This document shows, one piece after another, positions 12,401 to 21,704 of a stretch of DNA of 64,000 bases. This DNA comes from Ypsolopha sequella (Eukaryota > Arthropoda > Insecta > Lepidoptera > Ypsolophidae). Below the pieces are notes generated by a model that did no database searches, was not told where the DNA came from, and saw nothing but the letters and a program-made list of their open reading frames with translations. The first letter of the stretch is position 1. Each line of letters opens with the position of its first letter. The stretch lies in NCBI GenBank assembly GCA_934047225.1, contig OW203984.1, positions 8,689,201 to 8,753,200 of the forward strand, read 5' to 3'. A program made the translations under genes and the position numbers.

Positions 12401-15400
12401 TTATCGTAAGTTTTCTGCTTAGCTGTTAATTTTAACAACACCCCTTATAGCCTGTATGTTGACCAGCACTCGTAGCACAGTGTCTAACCGCACGCGACGC
12501 AACTTAGTTGAATCCCAAGTGCGACGAGCGTGACACGATGTTTTTGCGATTAAACAGTATGTAACGCTCGCACCTGTGATTGAACACTGTGCTACAGGGC
12601 CAGGATCACTACGATGTTAACAAAATAAAAAACCAGCCAAGTGCGAGTCGGATTCGCGCACGAAGGGTTCCGTACCATTATCTATAAAAACGGCAAAAAA
12701 ATGTCTGTTGTATCGGAGCCCCCTTAAATATTTATTTTATTCTGTTTTTTAGTATTTTTTGTTATAGCGGCAACAAAAATACATCATCTGTGAAAATTTC
12801 AACTGTCTAACTATCACGGTTCATGAGATACAGTCTGGTAACAGACGGACAGACGGACAGACAGACGAACAGCGGAGTCTTAGTAATAGGGTCCCGTTGG
12901 TTACCCTTTGGGTACGGAACCCTAAAAGCCATACTTATGCAAATCCGTTGAGTGGTTTTCGAGTTAAAACGCAACAGACAGATAGACAAAAATTGACTAT
13001 TCTAATATAATGAATGATTAATAACCATATATACGTAATATAATAAAATTTCGCAAAAATGTTCAATGTATACGATATAAGTAATTTAAATGTAAAAATA
13101 ATTGAGTAGGTGATTCAGTATCGTTAATACATCACATTTCACTGCAAAGCAATTTTTTTGCGCGAACTTTTTTTTCACTTCTCAGTACGAAGTGGTCCGA
13201 TCAGCTGACTCAGTTTGTAAAAGTTCGCGCAAAAAAAATGTATTTGCAGTGGAATGTGATGTATTAACGATACTGAATCACCTCCTAAATTACTTTCCAT
13301 TTAAATTGAAAGACCTGATATATGATATGTATGTTTATAATATTACAATTAGGGTTGTACTTAACCGCACAACAAGAAAATACTAAAAGTGCTACTACAG
13401 TGTTCTATCATTAACTGCACATCAAAAAAAAATACTGACTAGCACACTAAAAAATAATGTGCTCTTATAGGATTTCTGGGTTGTTGTCATGAAAAAAGTA
13501 ACCACAAAGGTTAACCTACCGGCTCTTTTCTGCGCTGAAGGATTTTTGATAGCAATATTTAGTGTGCTAAATATTTAGTATTTTTGATGTGCAAATAAAA
13601 AAATATCCGTTAAAATGATTATAGTTGTTTCATGTTGCCTTCAGGCTCAATAAAATACAAAATTACTTTTTTTTTATGTAGGGGGTGTCAGACGTGTCCA
13701 GTCCATATTCGGTACACCCGCGTTTCACCGAAAATTATTAGCAAAATTAATACCATGTAGAAAAAGGCCATACCAAGAAGTAAATCTGAAGATTTGATTG
13801 CCAGCTGCACAAATTTATCAGGATCTGAAGTCTTAGCTACACCACCTTCTCCCTGGTCATCCTCTTCAAGGGTTACAAACATTCCTGATCCTTGCCTGTA
13901 ATATGTTTTAGATTTTATTAAACAACCTTTTTGTACCATGGACACTTTAACGTCTTTCAGACGGGAGTCACTCTCTTCTTCCAGCTACTATATCCAGTGC
14001 GGCTGGTAAAAGATGTCTGCTACACAAAAAAATGTATTGGAGAGGTCTATAAAGAATATAATAAAAAAAAACTTAGGAAAAACCCCTTCACAACAGAGTC
14101 ACCCCCTGCAACTGCTACAACCGGTGCAGCTCCTACAAGTGGACTGCTACTGACAATAGGGATCATGACTATTAGTCAAATCAGCAACCTTTTATGAAAC
14201 GTCAAAAGCGATTTTTTGTATGAAAATACTTGGAAATGACGTCATAACTTTGTACTTTGGCAGAAGGCAATTGAATAACTTCCAATTTGTTTCATTGTAT
14301 AAAAAAGTTTAAATTGAACTATATGCCAAATCGGTGAAATAAGTAAGAATTATTTTTGAATATCAATTTTGCGTATACATGTTTTTAAATTTATTGATAA
14401 CTCGGGCATCATTACTATTCTATTGGACACGTCTGTAAAGCATATGATAAACCTTTCAGAACGGAGTCACCTTCCTCCAACTGCTTCACCCAGTGCAGCT
14501 GCTAAACAAGCACTAGTAGAAAAGACAGACTTTTAAGGATTATACAATATATTTCACAAAAAAACCTTTTAAAATCGCATTGAAAAGCGTGTATTTGTAC
14601 CCGAAGAATGGCCCTAGGGCTCACCACCCATTACGTTGGGGCGTAATACCTAATCGTCGGTGAAACGCGGGTGTTCCGAATGTGGACTGTGACTAGCATT
14701 TCACAGTTGCCACTTGGAACACCTCTGACGCCCTCTCGGGGATTCATGTCGTAACGATATATTCAGTAATTTGTAAAAGTGTTTGTATTTGAAAAGGTTG
14801 CTTAAAATTTTAATTTTGATATTCTATTATTTTTGGTGGCTACTAGTCTTCCACAAATTTTCAATTTTTGTTCGAATATAGAACTATAGAGACAAAACAA
14901 TACAAGACAAATACTACAATATTATTAAAACTCGCGTGAGCTGACATACAGATTGTCAATAATGTCTGGAAACAAATAGGGGCGCCACTTTCTTTGCCAA
15001 AACAGAATTAATATGGCAACACCTGAGATCTTTTGTATGGGGAAATCAGGTGTTACCAGTAAAAACAATTTTAGTTCCATTTCATGAGTTTTTAGACAAA
15101 TTATTATTACATACCGCTTGAACACTTACGTGTGATTGTTGTTGACTATATGCCAACCGTTTCACCGATACAATTTCGGCATTATCAAGGGCACCATGCC
15201 CGTTTGACAACGAGGGTGAACGCCGTGTCGTCGTCCTAAGAACGACAGCGACACTCGCCTTGATAATGCCGAAATTAAGACAAATACTCTTTATTGTACA
15301 CCAAAATAATATTTAAAAAAGAACAAACAAACTTATAAAAGAAGGTAACAATTGGCGGCCTTATCACTTATAGCAATTTCTTCCAGACAACCTTCGGGTG

Positions 15401-17366
15401 GAAATTAATTGTTGGAAAAAATAATGCGAAAGTGGTGCACAAAATAAATAATAATTATTAAATGGATAGCAAATACCTAAAATAAAACATAAGTATAACA
15501 TTGTACATACAAATTCTTAGAATAGGATAAATATATACACTAATATACAAATATGGACTTACTTGAAAGCAATGGAGAATTCATCTTCAAGCCACAAAAC
15601 AATCTTTACGGCAGCAAATGAAGCATTTCTGGGGAAGTCCAATCTACCGCCTACTACTCCACGGCATATTGTTTCTGATAACACAGTTTGGTTTTTCTAA
15701 AAAGATAATGCTTTGTAAAATGGGTATTTATTACAGACATATTTATCTTTTAGCATTAGCAGCAGTAGCTAAGGGGTATATTGTTTCTGATAACACAGTT
15801 TGGTTTTTCTAAAAAGATAATGCTTTGTAAAATGGGTATTTATTACAGACATATTTATCTTTTAGCATTAGCAGCAGTAGCTAAGGGGTATATTGTTTCT
15901 GATAACAGTTTGGTTTTTCTAAAAAGATAATGCTTTGTAAAATGGGTATTTATTACAGACATATTTATCTTTTAGCATTAGCAGCAGTAGCTAAGGGGTA
16001 TATTGTTTCTGATAACAGTTTGGTTTTTCTAAAAAGATAATGCTTTGTAAAATGGGTATTTATTACAGACATATTTATCTTTTAGCATTAGCAGCAGTAG
16101 CTAAGGGGTATATTGTTTCTGATAACACAGTTTGGTTTTTCTAAAAAGATAATGCTTTGTAAAATGGGTATTTATTACAGACATATTTATCTTTTAGCAT
16201 TAGCAGCAGTAGCTAAGGGGTATATTGTTTCTGATAACACAGTTTGGTTTTTCTAAAAAGATAATGCTTTGTAAAATGGGTATTTATTACAGACATATTT
16301 ATCTTTTAGCATTAGCAGCGGTAGCTCAGGGGTATATTGTTTCTGATAACAGTTTGGTTTTTCTAAAAAGATAATGCTTTGTAAAATGGGTATTTATTAC
16401 AGACATATTTATCTTTTAGCATTAGCAGCAGTAGCTAAGGGGTATATTGTTTCTGATAACACAGTTTGGTTTTCCTAAAAAGATAATGCTTTGTAAAATG
16501 GGTATTTATTACAGACATATTTATCTTTTAGCATTAGCAGCGGTAGCTCAGGGGTATAATGCTGGCCTCTTAATCTTGAGATCCAGGTTCGATCTACAGT
16601 CGGGCATGCACCAATGAGTTTTTCGGAATTTATGTGCATAGTATTTGTTCTTACTTGCCACTTGCTTGACGGTAAAGGAAAACATCGTATGGAAACATGC
16701 ATGCCTTAAAATGCGTGTATTTGTGCCCGAAGAACGGCCATAGCAGTCACCACGTTGGGACGTAATAGTCATCGGTGAAAAGAGGGTGTACCAAGTGTGG
16801 ACTGTGACTTACAGTTCACACTCGGAACACCTCTGAAACCTCTCGGGGATTCATGTTAAGACAATATATTTTATATAGAGGTATTTATTTATGGATGAAA
16901 ACAAGCACTTGTACTGTTTCACAATTTAATGCACAGCACAATTAACCCCAACTAGTTTCGCCTTATCGGCATTCTCAAGGGAATAACATAATAATTTATA
17001 ATAAGCTATAATTGAGAGCTAAGCTCTCAAGGGAATAACATAATAATTTATAATTGTCTAAGAATGCTTATTATAAATTATTATGTTATTCCCTTGAGAA
17101 TGCCGATAAGGCGAAACTAGTTGGGGTTAATTGTGCTATACATTAAATTGTGAAACAGTACAAGTGTTTGTTTTCATCCATGATGATGTTTCACCAAGAG
17201 CCGACAATCGCAAGTATTAATTGTATTTATTTATGTTTTAAAATATTTAGTATAATTTTCAGCAAATGAATAAAGACCAACATTTACTTGCCTGATAATA
17301 TTCTAAGTCCCTTTGTAACAGTATAGGAATACGATCCATAATATTTCCATCTTCAATGACTTCCAT
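3405..17366 (-). CDS. Uncharacterised multi-exon protein (possibly KIAA0825/DUF4495-like), 5' part
   Basis: Eight minus-strand exons join with matching phases to 403 codons: 17292-17366 (ATG at 17366), 15563-15696, 13774-13895, 10888-11045, 9046-9229, 6962-7068, 5614-5835 and 3405-3611. The last exon ends with an in-phase GT donor, so the gene continues to the left. All donors are GT except exon 1, which ends CAG|GCAAGT, the GC-AG consensus. The product looks soluble and mostly helical, with no signal peptide or membrane segment. Conserved-looking segments include DKFVQLAIKSSDLLLEHLHM (exons 3/4) and DLWDTVPPRMAQRIFAGMLN (exon 6). I think it resembles the animal KIAA0825 (DUF4495) or CCDC142 type of uncharacterised protein, but cannot prove that. 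Exon 2 adjoins an eightfold duplication of its own splice acceptor. Coding nature is well supported by phase; the name is tentative. Confidence 0.78.
3838..3975. repeat. CA/CTCACA low-complexity tract
   Basis: Cryptic simple sequence of cacac/ctcac words in the DNA beyond the last visible exon. A comparable gtgtgtg/gagg tract on the opposite strand lies at 9664-9745. Confidence 0.7.
4379..4644. mobile_element. TA-flanked fold-back MITE, family A copy 1
   Basis: About 266 bp with inverted arms of roughly 85 bp. The tips are TACAACGTGTAACAGAAAGG and its near-complement at the right end. The centre is A-rich with a gccgctcggc motif. The ends and flanking TA suggest a Tc1/mariner-type target site. 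It lies in intron 7 of the uncharacterised gene. Similar copies lie at 4693-4960 and 8153-8423. Confidence 0.85.
4693..4960. mobile_element. TA-flanked fold-back MITE, family A copy 2
   Basis: Same 268-bp fold-back structure and orientation as copy 1, separated from it by only 48 bp of A/T-rich DNA. Ends at cgttgta (4960) followed by ta. Confidence 0.85.
5040..5205 (+). repeat. LINE 3'-end fragment
   Basis: Contains gttgtctggaagagatcgct and gataaggccgcctgt, then ends ttggtgtactgtacaaataa plus a ttgta repeat. This is a very common lepidopteran non-LTR retrotransposon 3' tail. An opposite-strand copy is at 15285-15415. Confidence 0.7.
6088..6243. repeat. Perfect 67-bp inverted repeat
   Basis: The arms 6088-6154 and 6177-6243 appear perfectly complementary by eye, with a 22-nt loop between them. 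The outer tips are taacactaatcaaag/ctttgattagtgtta and the inner tips are gcgactagttt/aaactagtcgc. It lies in intron 6 of the minus-strand gene. The loop contains gtcgacgatgtc. No target duplication was found. Confidence 0.9.
7095..8150. other. Intron 5 sequence without recognisable gene
   Basis: A/T-rich intron between exons 5 and 6 of the minus-strand gene. The first part (aaaataaaaaatgtttattg) looks like a LINE 3' UTR. Nothing else was identified before the MITE at 8153. Confidence 0.45.
8153..8423. mobile_element. TA-flanked fold-back MITE, family A copy 3
   Basis: Same arms as 4379-4644 (cgtgtaacagaaaggtgtaa at the left, its complement at the right) and the same gccgctcggc centre. A short extra acaa precedes the left tip. 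Confidence 0.85.
8545..8915 (+). repeat. SINE/LINE-tail composite repeat
   Basis: The first part carries the SINE body (gggctcaccacccagcaccc and a tcgatgaaa motif). The second part has gtttgtccgacgataactcg, then agccaaatcggtcaagatcg and ttcggggcgagctac, which recurs at 29490-29615. It lies in intron 5. Confidence 0.6.
9664..9745. repeat. GT/GAGG low-complexity tract
   Basis: Runs of gtgtgtgtg and gaggtatgag words in intron 4 of the minus-strand gene. Apparent reading frames across it are shadows of the simple repeat. Confidence 0.7.
9985..10296. repeat. Inverted repeat arm, left of exon 4
   Basis: About 310 bp that recurs in opposite orientation at 11380-11700. Shared stretches include gagcgtgcaccttatagc, catgacatttggccacgcc and gacgtctg/gacatcatga-type ends. 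The two arms bracket exon 4 (10888-11045) of the minus-strand gene. Confidence 0.75.
11230..11385 (-). repeat. SINE body fragment
   Basis: Reverse-oriented copy of the SINE body: tttccgagtatggagtgtga, acagtccacactcg, then acgtcccggcatgatcggtg. It directly abuts the inverted-repeat arm at 11380. Confidence 0.6.
11380..11700. repeat. Inverted repeat arm, right of exon 4
   Basis: Opposite-orientation partner of 9985-10296, diverged by scattered substitutions and short indels. Confidence 0.75.
12125..12400 (+). repeat. Dispersed repeat, copy 1
   Basis: Matches 63563-63800 in the same orientation: cttcaaacacactttttctc, tttgacgaat, ttcgccctgaat and agtgacaaaaataaaattcg. Class unknown; no coding capacity. 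Confidence 0.7.
12472..12595. mobile_element. Fold-back element with GTAGCACAGTGT tips, copy 1
   Basis: The left tip gtagcacagtgt is complemented by acactgtgctac at the right end. Internal acgcgacgcaacttagttga recurs at the related element 52078-52255. It is in intron 3 of the minus-strand gene. Confidence 0.75.
12628..12927 (+). repeat. CCGGCCAAGTGCGAGTC-type repeat, copy 2
   Basis: Starts aaaaaaccagccaagtgcga, has ggttccgtaccattatctat near the left and ends gggtacggaaccctaaaa, so the GGTTCCGTACC motif is inverted at the two ends. The acggacagacggacag tract lies inside. The closest copy is 46379-46648. Confidence 0.8.
13108..13283. mobile_element. Fold-back MITE, AGGTGATTCAG tips
   Basis: Near-palindromic over about 176 bp: the tips aggtgattcagtatcgttaa and its complement at 13283 are followed inward by gcgcgaactttt/aaaagttcgcgc. 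The loop holds gtccgatcagctgactc, shared in inverted form with the fold-back near 59340-59440. Confidence 0.85.
13411..13598. mobile_element. Fold-back MITE, TGCACATCAAAAA tips
   Basis: The left arm ttaactgcacatcaaaaa, then tagcacactaaa, is complemented by tttagtgtgcta and tttttgatgtgcaaataa on the right. About 188 bp, non-coding, in intron 3. Confidence 0.75.
13960..14515 (-). repeat. Three diverged copies of a 50-60 bp unit in intron 2
   Basis: Units near 13960-14012, 14088-14150 and 14455-14512 share a ggagtcac, a pyrimidine-rich run, ctgct, and a ccagtgcagctgct pattern on the plus strand. On the minus strand each resembles a short exon with an acceptor (tttag|cag) and a donor (aaag|gt). 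The two copies nearest exon 3 have stops, and the phase does not fit exon 3, so I treat them as repeats or dead exon copies. Confidence 0.5.
14580..14775 (+). repeat. SINE body fragment
   Basis: Good copy of the SINE body: gtgtatttgtacccgaagaa, gggctcaccaccca, tcggtgaaacgcgggtg, and ggggattcatgtcgtaacga at the end. The tRNA-like head is missing. Confidence 0.7.
15171..15276. repeat. Fold-back hairpin
   Basis: The arms aatttcggcattatcaagg and its complement enclose about 65 bp. It is preceded by gccaaccgtttcaccgat. The CCAAC..GTTTC..TCAAGGG layout matches the larger fold-backs at 16893, 57281 and 57966. Confidence 0.7.
15285..15415 (-). repeat. LINE 3'-end fragment, opposite strand
   Basis: Reverse copy of the 5040-5205 tail: ttattgtacaccaaaa, then ggcggccttatcactt and ttccagacaaccttcgggtg. 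Confidence 0.7.
15667..16557 (-). repeat. Tandem array of eight 110/112-bp units carrying a splice acceptor
   Basis: Unit starts (tattgtttctgataac on the plus strand) fall at 15667, 15779, 15891, 16001, 16111, 16223, 16335 and 16445. The 2-bp length difference is acacag versus acag. On the minus strand each unit contains gcattatctttttag, the 3' splice site of exon 2, followed by the first 31 nt of exon 2, then a truncated SINE head (gcagcagtagctaaggggta on the plus strand). Only the copy at 15666-15696 continues into the full exon. The unit at the SINE end runs into a complete SINE. Confidence 0.95.
16537..16870 (+). mobile_element. tRNA-headed SINE
   Basis: Starts with a tRNA-like head: box A tagctcagggg at 16544-16554 and box B ggttcgatc at 16586-16594, with an anticodon-arm-like cctcttaatcttgag between. 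Then comes a body with gtgcccgaagaacggcc and gtcatcggtgaaaa, ending ggggattcatgtt. The same head and body recur on the minus strand at 59530-59895. It is in intron 1, and its first 20 bp are included in every unit of the adjacent tandem array. Confidence 0.8.
16893..17215. mobile_element. Fold-back element, CCAAC/GTTTCG family, copy 1
   Basis: Long inverted arms of about 115 bp (gatgaaaacaagcacttgta at the left, complement at the right), each with ccccaactagtttcgcctta and attctcaagggaataacat. A short non-palindromic tail, tttcaccaagagccgacaat, then cgcaagta, follows the right arm. The same tail occurs beside the related fold-backs at 57281-57590 and, inverted, 57966-58250. Confidence 0.8.
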
Positions 17367-17437
17367 TTCAGTAAGTATAAAATAAAATGACAACAAAAAA
17401 TTAAATCAATAGCCTATATTTATACAATAAATAAAAA

Positions 17438-19131
17438 TCAAAACAAACTATGTGAACACTTAACAAATTCTACTTTTTCTGGTACTAATTTTGATATTTC
17501 GTTTTGTAAAAGTTGATGTAAGGTTACACCATCATGTTTGTAAACCCAATAGCCACCGTCTTTTAGAACCAAGTCATATCTTTTAGGCCCAGATGTTGGA
17601 GAGCTTAGCCAGATCTGTTTGTTTGGACTTTGCCTATTTATTACATAAGTTCCATATGAAGATCCTAGGTCAACTGTTAAAACGCCATCCTGGAATAAGA
17701 ATAAATATATGTTCTTAATATAGTTTGTAATTTGTAACTTGGCAGAATAGTATAACAATAAAAGCAACACAATAACTGTTTAATTGTACTTGGGTCAATA
17801 ATGGCAATATACATGAAGTTGTATTGTATAATCAGCTGTTTTACAAAACCGCTTGGTGTTTTACAAAACAGTTCTGTTAAACTAAACTAAAACAGCTAAA
17901 TGACATTCACTTTTAGAAGGAATGTATAGTCTTTCAAAAATAGATGCAACAATAAGCAAAGCAAGGAGGAGCCTTGTGATCATAAAAACAAGGCAAGATG
18001 AACCCTATAGTTTTTAACAGAATTTACTACTATTAAAAATCCAACATTGAATTTCACCCTTTTTTACAAAACCACTTCGCATTGAATATTGCAAAATGTT
18101 TATACATTCCTGCATGTTAAAGTTCAGTAATATTGTAGGCTCAGTTTTGGTATTATGATCCGTTGATTTGGTATCCCATATTTTTTGGCATAAAGGTCTC
18201 AATTTATAAATCTACTATGTGAAATTTCTCATTACGAAATTCGATAGCTTCCCATTTTTTTTTTATTGAATTTATTTTGACACTTGTTTCCCACATTTTG
18301 GCCTATTTCGTTATCTAATGATCCGTTTCGTGTGTCAGCTTGCTCTGTACTTGTTTACACATACTTACAAAAAGGTGCATAATGTATATTATCGAAATTT
18401 GTTTTGAAAATCTAGTTTAGGTTAGATTTCAACATTATGAAACAAGTCAGAGCCGAGCGAAGCAGAGCGGAGCGTGGGGTTTCCTACTCTAATGCAAAAA
18501 GGTGTATAATGTATAGGTCGAAATCTGCTTAGAAAAACCGAGCCCCCCCCTTCACTTTGTTCAACCTGTAAATAAATGGACCATACCTATTCCAAATCCC
18601 TGCCATTTTGTAAGGTGAACCTCCCAGTGCAAGGTAGTTTCACTGTTTTACATAACAGAACTGTTTTGTAAAACAACTAGTGGTTTTATAAAACATCTAA
18701 TTACACCATCCATCTTTGACATGTACTTTCTATGATTTCTGTAAATTCTGTAGACTTAAATGGAATCCAGCACTCAAAATGCATAATAAAATCTATACCT
18801 TCACAACATTTAAATAGAGTAGGTAAGTACTTACACTGTAGGTTACATCAGCTCCTCTAAAATTTGGTGCGATTTCTACTAATTCCTCAAAGTAATCGCA
18901 AAGGGATTCCAAAGTTTCGTTGCAAATTTGGTCGTAAACCACAGGATCCACAGTTTCTAAGATCTGGGGACTATCAGATGCCGTAGAATTAAACTTTGGG
19001 TGAGACGAAAGATCATCAGCGGATTTAAGCGTGGCGCTAGTGGAAGGTAGCCTGAGGCTAACGATAGGCGTTAAACTATTGAATTCACGGCGTGCCAGCC
19101 ACCGGCTGGTACGGAGTATATTTCTCAGCAT
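17438..19131 (-). CDS. fh: Frataxin, mitochondrial
   Basis: Two exons, 18835-19131 (ATG at 19131) and 17438-17689, join in phase 0 to 182 residues. Frataxin acts in the mitochondrial matrix in iron-sulfur cluster assembly with the NFS1-ISCU complex. The N-terminus is rich in Arg/Ser and hydrophobic residues with no early acidic residues ([11 protein letters not shown]...), a typical import presequence. The frataxin domain starts near residue 65. It contains the acidic iron-binding helix region ([15 protein letters not shown]) and the conserved strands [19 protein letters not shown] and SGPKRYDL, then YWVYKHDG near residue 150. Length and motif order match animal frataxins. The stop lies 71 bp upstream of the next minus-strand start codon (17366). 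The 1145-bp intron shows only A/T-rich sequence. Identification is strong. Confidence 0.95.
17690..18834 (-). other. Frataxin intron
   Basis: Bounded by GTAAGT at the 18834 end and a tattccag acceptor at 17690. It contains short related segments (aaaggtgcataatgtatatt near 18372 and aaaaggtgtataatgtatag near 18497) and a run of C near 18545. No coding sequence seen. Confidence 0.6.
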
Positions 19132-21370
19132 ATTAAAAAACTGCTTGCTTGCTCGCTTGTTTCAATTCAATGAATTTCGTGTCGTTTCATTTGTACGATC
19201 GGAACATCATCACAACACACACAGCTGACAATGACAGTGACAGTCAGGTTAGGGTTCTTAGATGTGATTACTCAAATTTCCCCAGATTATCTTTCCCTAA
19301 AATGATACCTTTTTCAGAATAAACCCCCAAACTTCATTGGCTAAACGACACAAACAAATAAAAAAAAAACTTTGTTATTATTATTCTTACTTAACGTTTA
19401 AATTATGTTCTTAATTTTATTTAGGTGGATAGAACAATGTTGTGATCTTTGAAATAAAATTAAGTACCTAAAATATAATGAAATGAAATGAAATATTATT
19501 TATTTATGTAATTTAGGTATACATAAGATACCTTATTACAGGTTGATTTTTAAAGCTATTGTTATATCATTAAAAATAATGTTTATGCATTAGCAAACTA
19601 TATTTAAAAGTTGGATTAGTTAAAATTGTATTTTGGCCGTTAAAATATTTTTTTATATTTTGTTACAAATCCAGAGAATAGAACCTTTATGTTATTCAAT
19701 TAAAATAATATATGTCTAATAATTTAATATATTAAATAGTAATATGGGGAAATACACGAAAAAAATTAAGGTTAGGTTTACTTAATTTTAATAAAGTAGT
19801 ACACTTGAATAAAATTAAAATAAAGGCATTAATAGTATTATAAATATAGGTAAATATAATAAAATGTATGCCTTACTCAACCCATTCTATTAGTCTTGCT
19901 AAGAAAAAAGGCAAGAAATTTAGCAAAATCATGATTTTAACAAGGTCGTGCCATGTCGAGTAATTATAATTTCTGCTTGAAACAGTAATGAAAAGAAATC
20001 CAACATGTTTCAAAATCTAAAATAAAAGGCATTTTTACCTTCATTCTAAATCTTGGTAAGAAATAAGCTTTATCAAAAGAACGCTGTAGGTACTTAAGAC
20101 TGAGTTAAAAACTCACCAGAAAACTGGGGTTGGCTTCCCAAGTCGGTTTTTATCGTCTAAGCCTAACCAATGTGATTTATTTTACTAAAAACTTATTTTA
20201 ACTTATTTAAACTTATTTTAGTAAATGAGGAATTTTCTGACAGCTCATTTAAAAGAAACTTTGGTTCCCAATTACTGGACATATGGCATTGACGAGACGT
20301 GGTCTGACTGAGTGTTGTCAATGGGCAAATAAAAATTTTCAGGGTAAGTGCACGGCACAATATTTTTTTATCTCCACAAGTACACCTTTGATACCCCCGG
20401 GATTCATGTCGTGACGATATGTTTCAAGTTAATGTAAATTTTAAGATAAAAATGAATTTGTTTATTATGCCCTCTATAAGTATTCAATATTTAATTTTCT
20501 CGTTATCATTACGATTCCAATCACTTATAAATTTGCTTTTATTTTTATTTCAAATGTATTTATTCAACAAACATGTTTTTGAGTCGGCAAATCTCGCCAT
20601 GCCTCGTCAACGCCATCTATTGAGATATTCTGAACTATTTCTATTTTTTTATTAGCTGTCGGAAAATTCGATCCGACCAACCGATCATTTTTGTTCATAG
20701 GTTTTATGGCTCTTGAATCAAGTCTTTTAGCCTCGTCTTGAATTTTTTAATTCGTTTCATAGATTTCAGTCATCCGAAAATGTAAAGTTATTGCCTGAGG
20801 TAAAGCTATAATAGAAACATATAATTATTCTTAGTCAACCCCAAATTTCTCCAATGTCAAATTATTTTTCCCAAAGATATAATTTCCCCAAACGTTCTCC
20901 AAAGACCAATTTTTTCCCCAAAAGCGCGACAAAACCACCAATCTTAGAACCCTATAGTCAGTATTATGGGAGGTGTTTTTATGCTCCCTACACAATGTTC
21001 ACGATTTTGACATTGTTTCATTACGTGACGTCACAAAGACTACCACGAAAAAAACACGTTTTCTCAGAATGTTTGGAACAAAGAAACAGACAGACTATAA
21101 GTACGCGTTCCAAAATAAAAAGGGACTGAAGGACGTGTGGACTATCACAGACTATCGATTGTTTTGCTCTAGATAGACTAGACTATCGGCCGGTTGTGCC
21201 GAACTGCCGGTGCCGATACCGCCGCGCGCCGGGTCGGCACTCTAGACATTTTAAAAAGAAAAGTCGAAACAATCATCCGTCAAACAACATTGACAGATGG
21301 AGTGTTGCCATATATAGAAAAATTTTAATAGTGATGTGGCTAAAGTCGATATTACATTATCGATTTGTAA
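19132..21370. other. AT-rich intergenic DNA
   Basis: Upstream of frataxin. The first 150 bp presumably hold its promoter, though no element is obvious. Near 19478-19497 there is an atgaaatgaaatgaaat tract like the tail of the LINE at 49141. Near 19880-19930 there is a repeat matching 2715-2780. Near 20380-20420 a SINE tail end appears. No gene recognised. Confidence 0.5.
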
Positions 21371-21378
21371 CCGGGTCA

Positions 21379-21491
21379 GGGCTACATTCAGTTTGATCGC
21401 TTGCTCATCACTGACAAAGGATAGCAAATAAAAACTCAACACTTGCAAAAGAGATATCACGATCGTTGAGCAATCAAATTGAACGCAGCCC
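21379..21491. repeat. Fold-back hairpin, GGGCTRCATTCA tips
   Basis: The left arm gggctacattcagtttgatc, then gcttgctcatc, is complemented by gatcgttgagcaatcaaatt and gaacgcagccc at the right. About 113 bp. A short non-autonomous element or hairpin. Confidence 0.7.
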
Positions 21492-21704
21492 CGAAAGTTT
21501 GTTTATCTTTATCAAAGTAACAAACTAGTTTGTACTAAAATTGGACGATAACTTATTATACTTATCAGGCGTTTCCACTCATTTTAAAATATTATTAGTA
21601 AAGGCTTGGATAAGTTTTTTTTTCATTTAAGGCAATTACAATTCTAAAAATTACTTCTGAGGTAAGTTATTCTAAAAATAAAACAAACAAGTATTGCAAT
21701 AGAT

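Noticed and set aside
15667..16557. CRISPR-like or satellite array
   Set aside because: Units are directly contiguous with no spacers, are restricted to this intron, and are explained by duplication of exon 2's acceptor plus the SINE head.
16537..16610. tRNA gene
   Set aside because: Boxes A and B are present, but the acceptor stem does not close, a SINE body follows, and the same head recurs at 59.8 kb with the same body.
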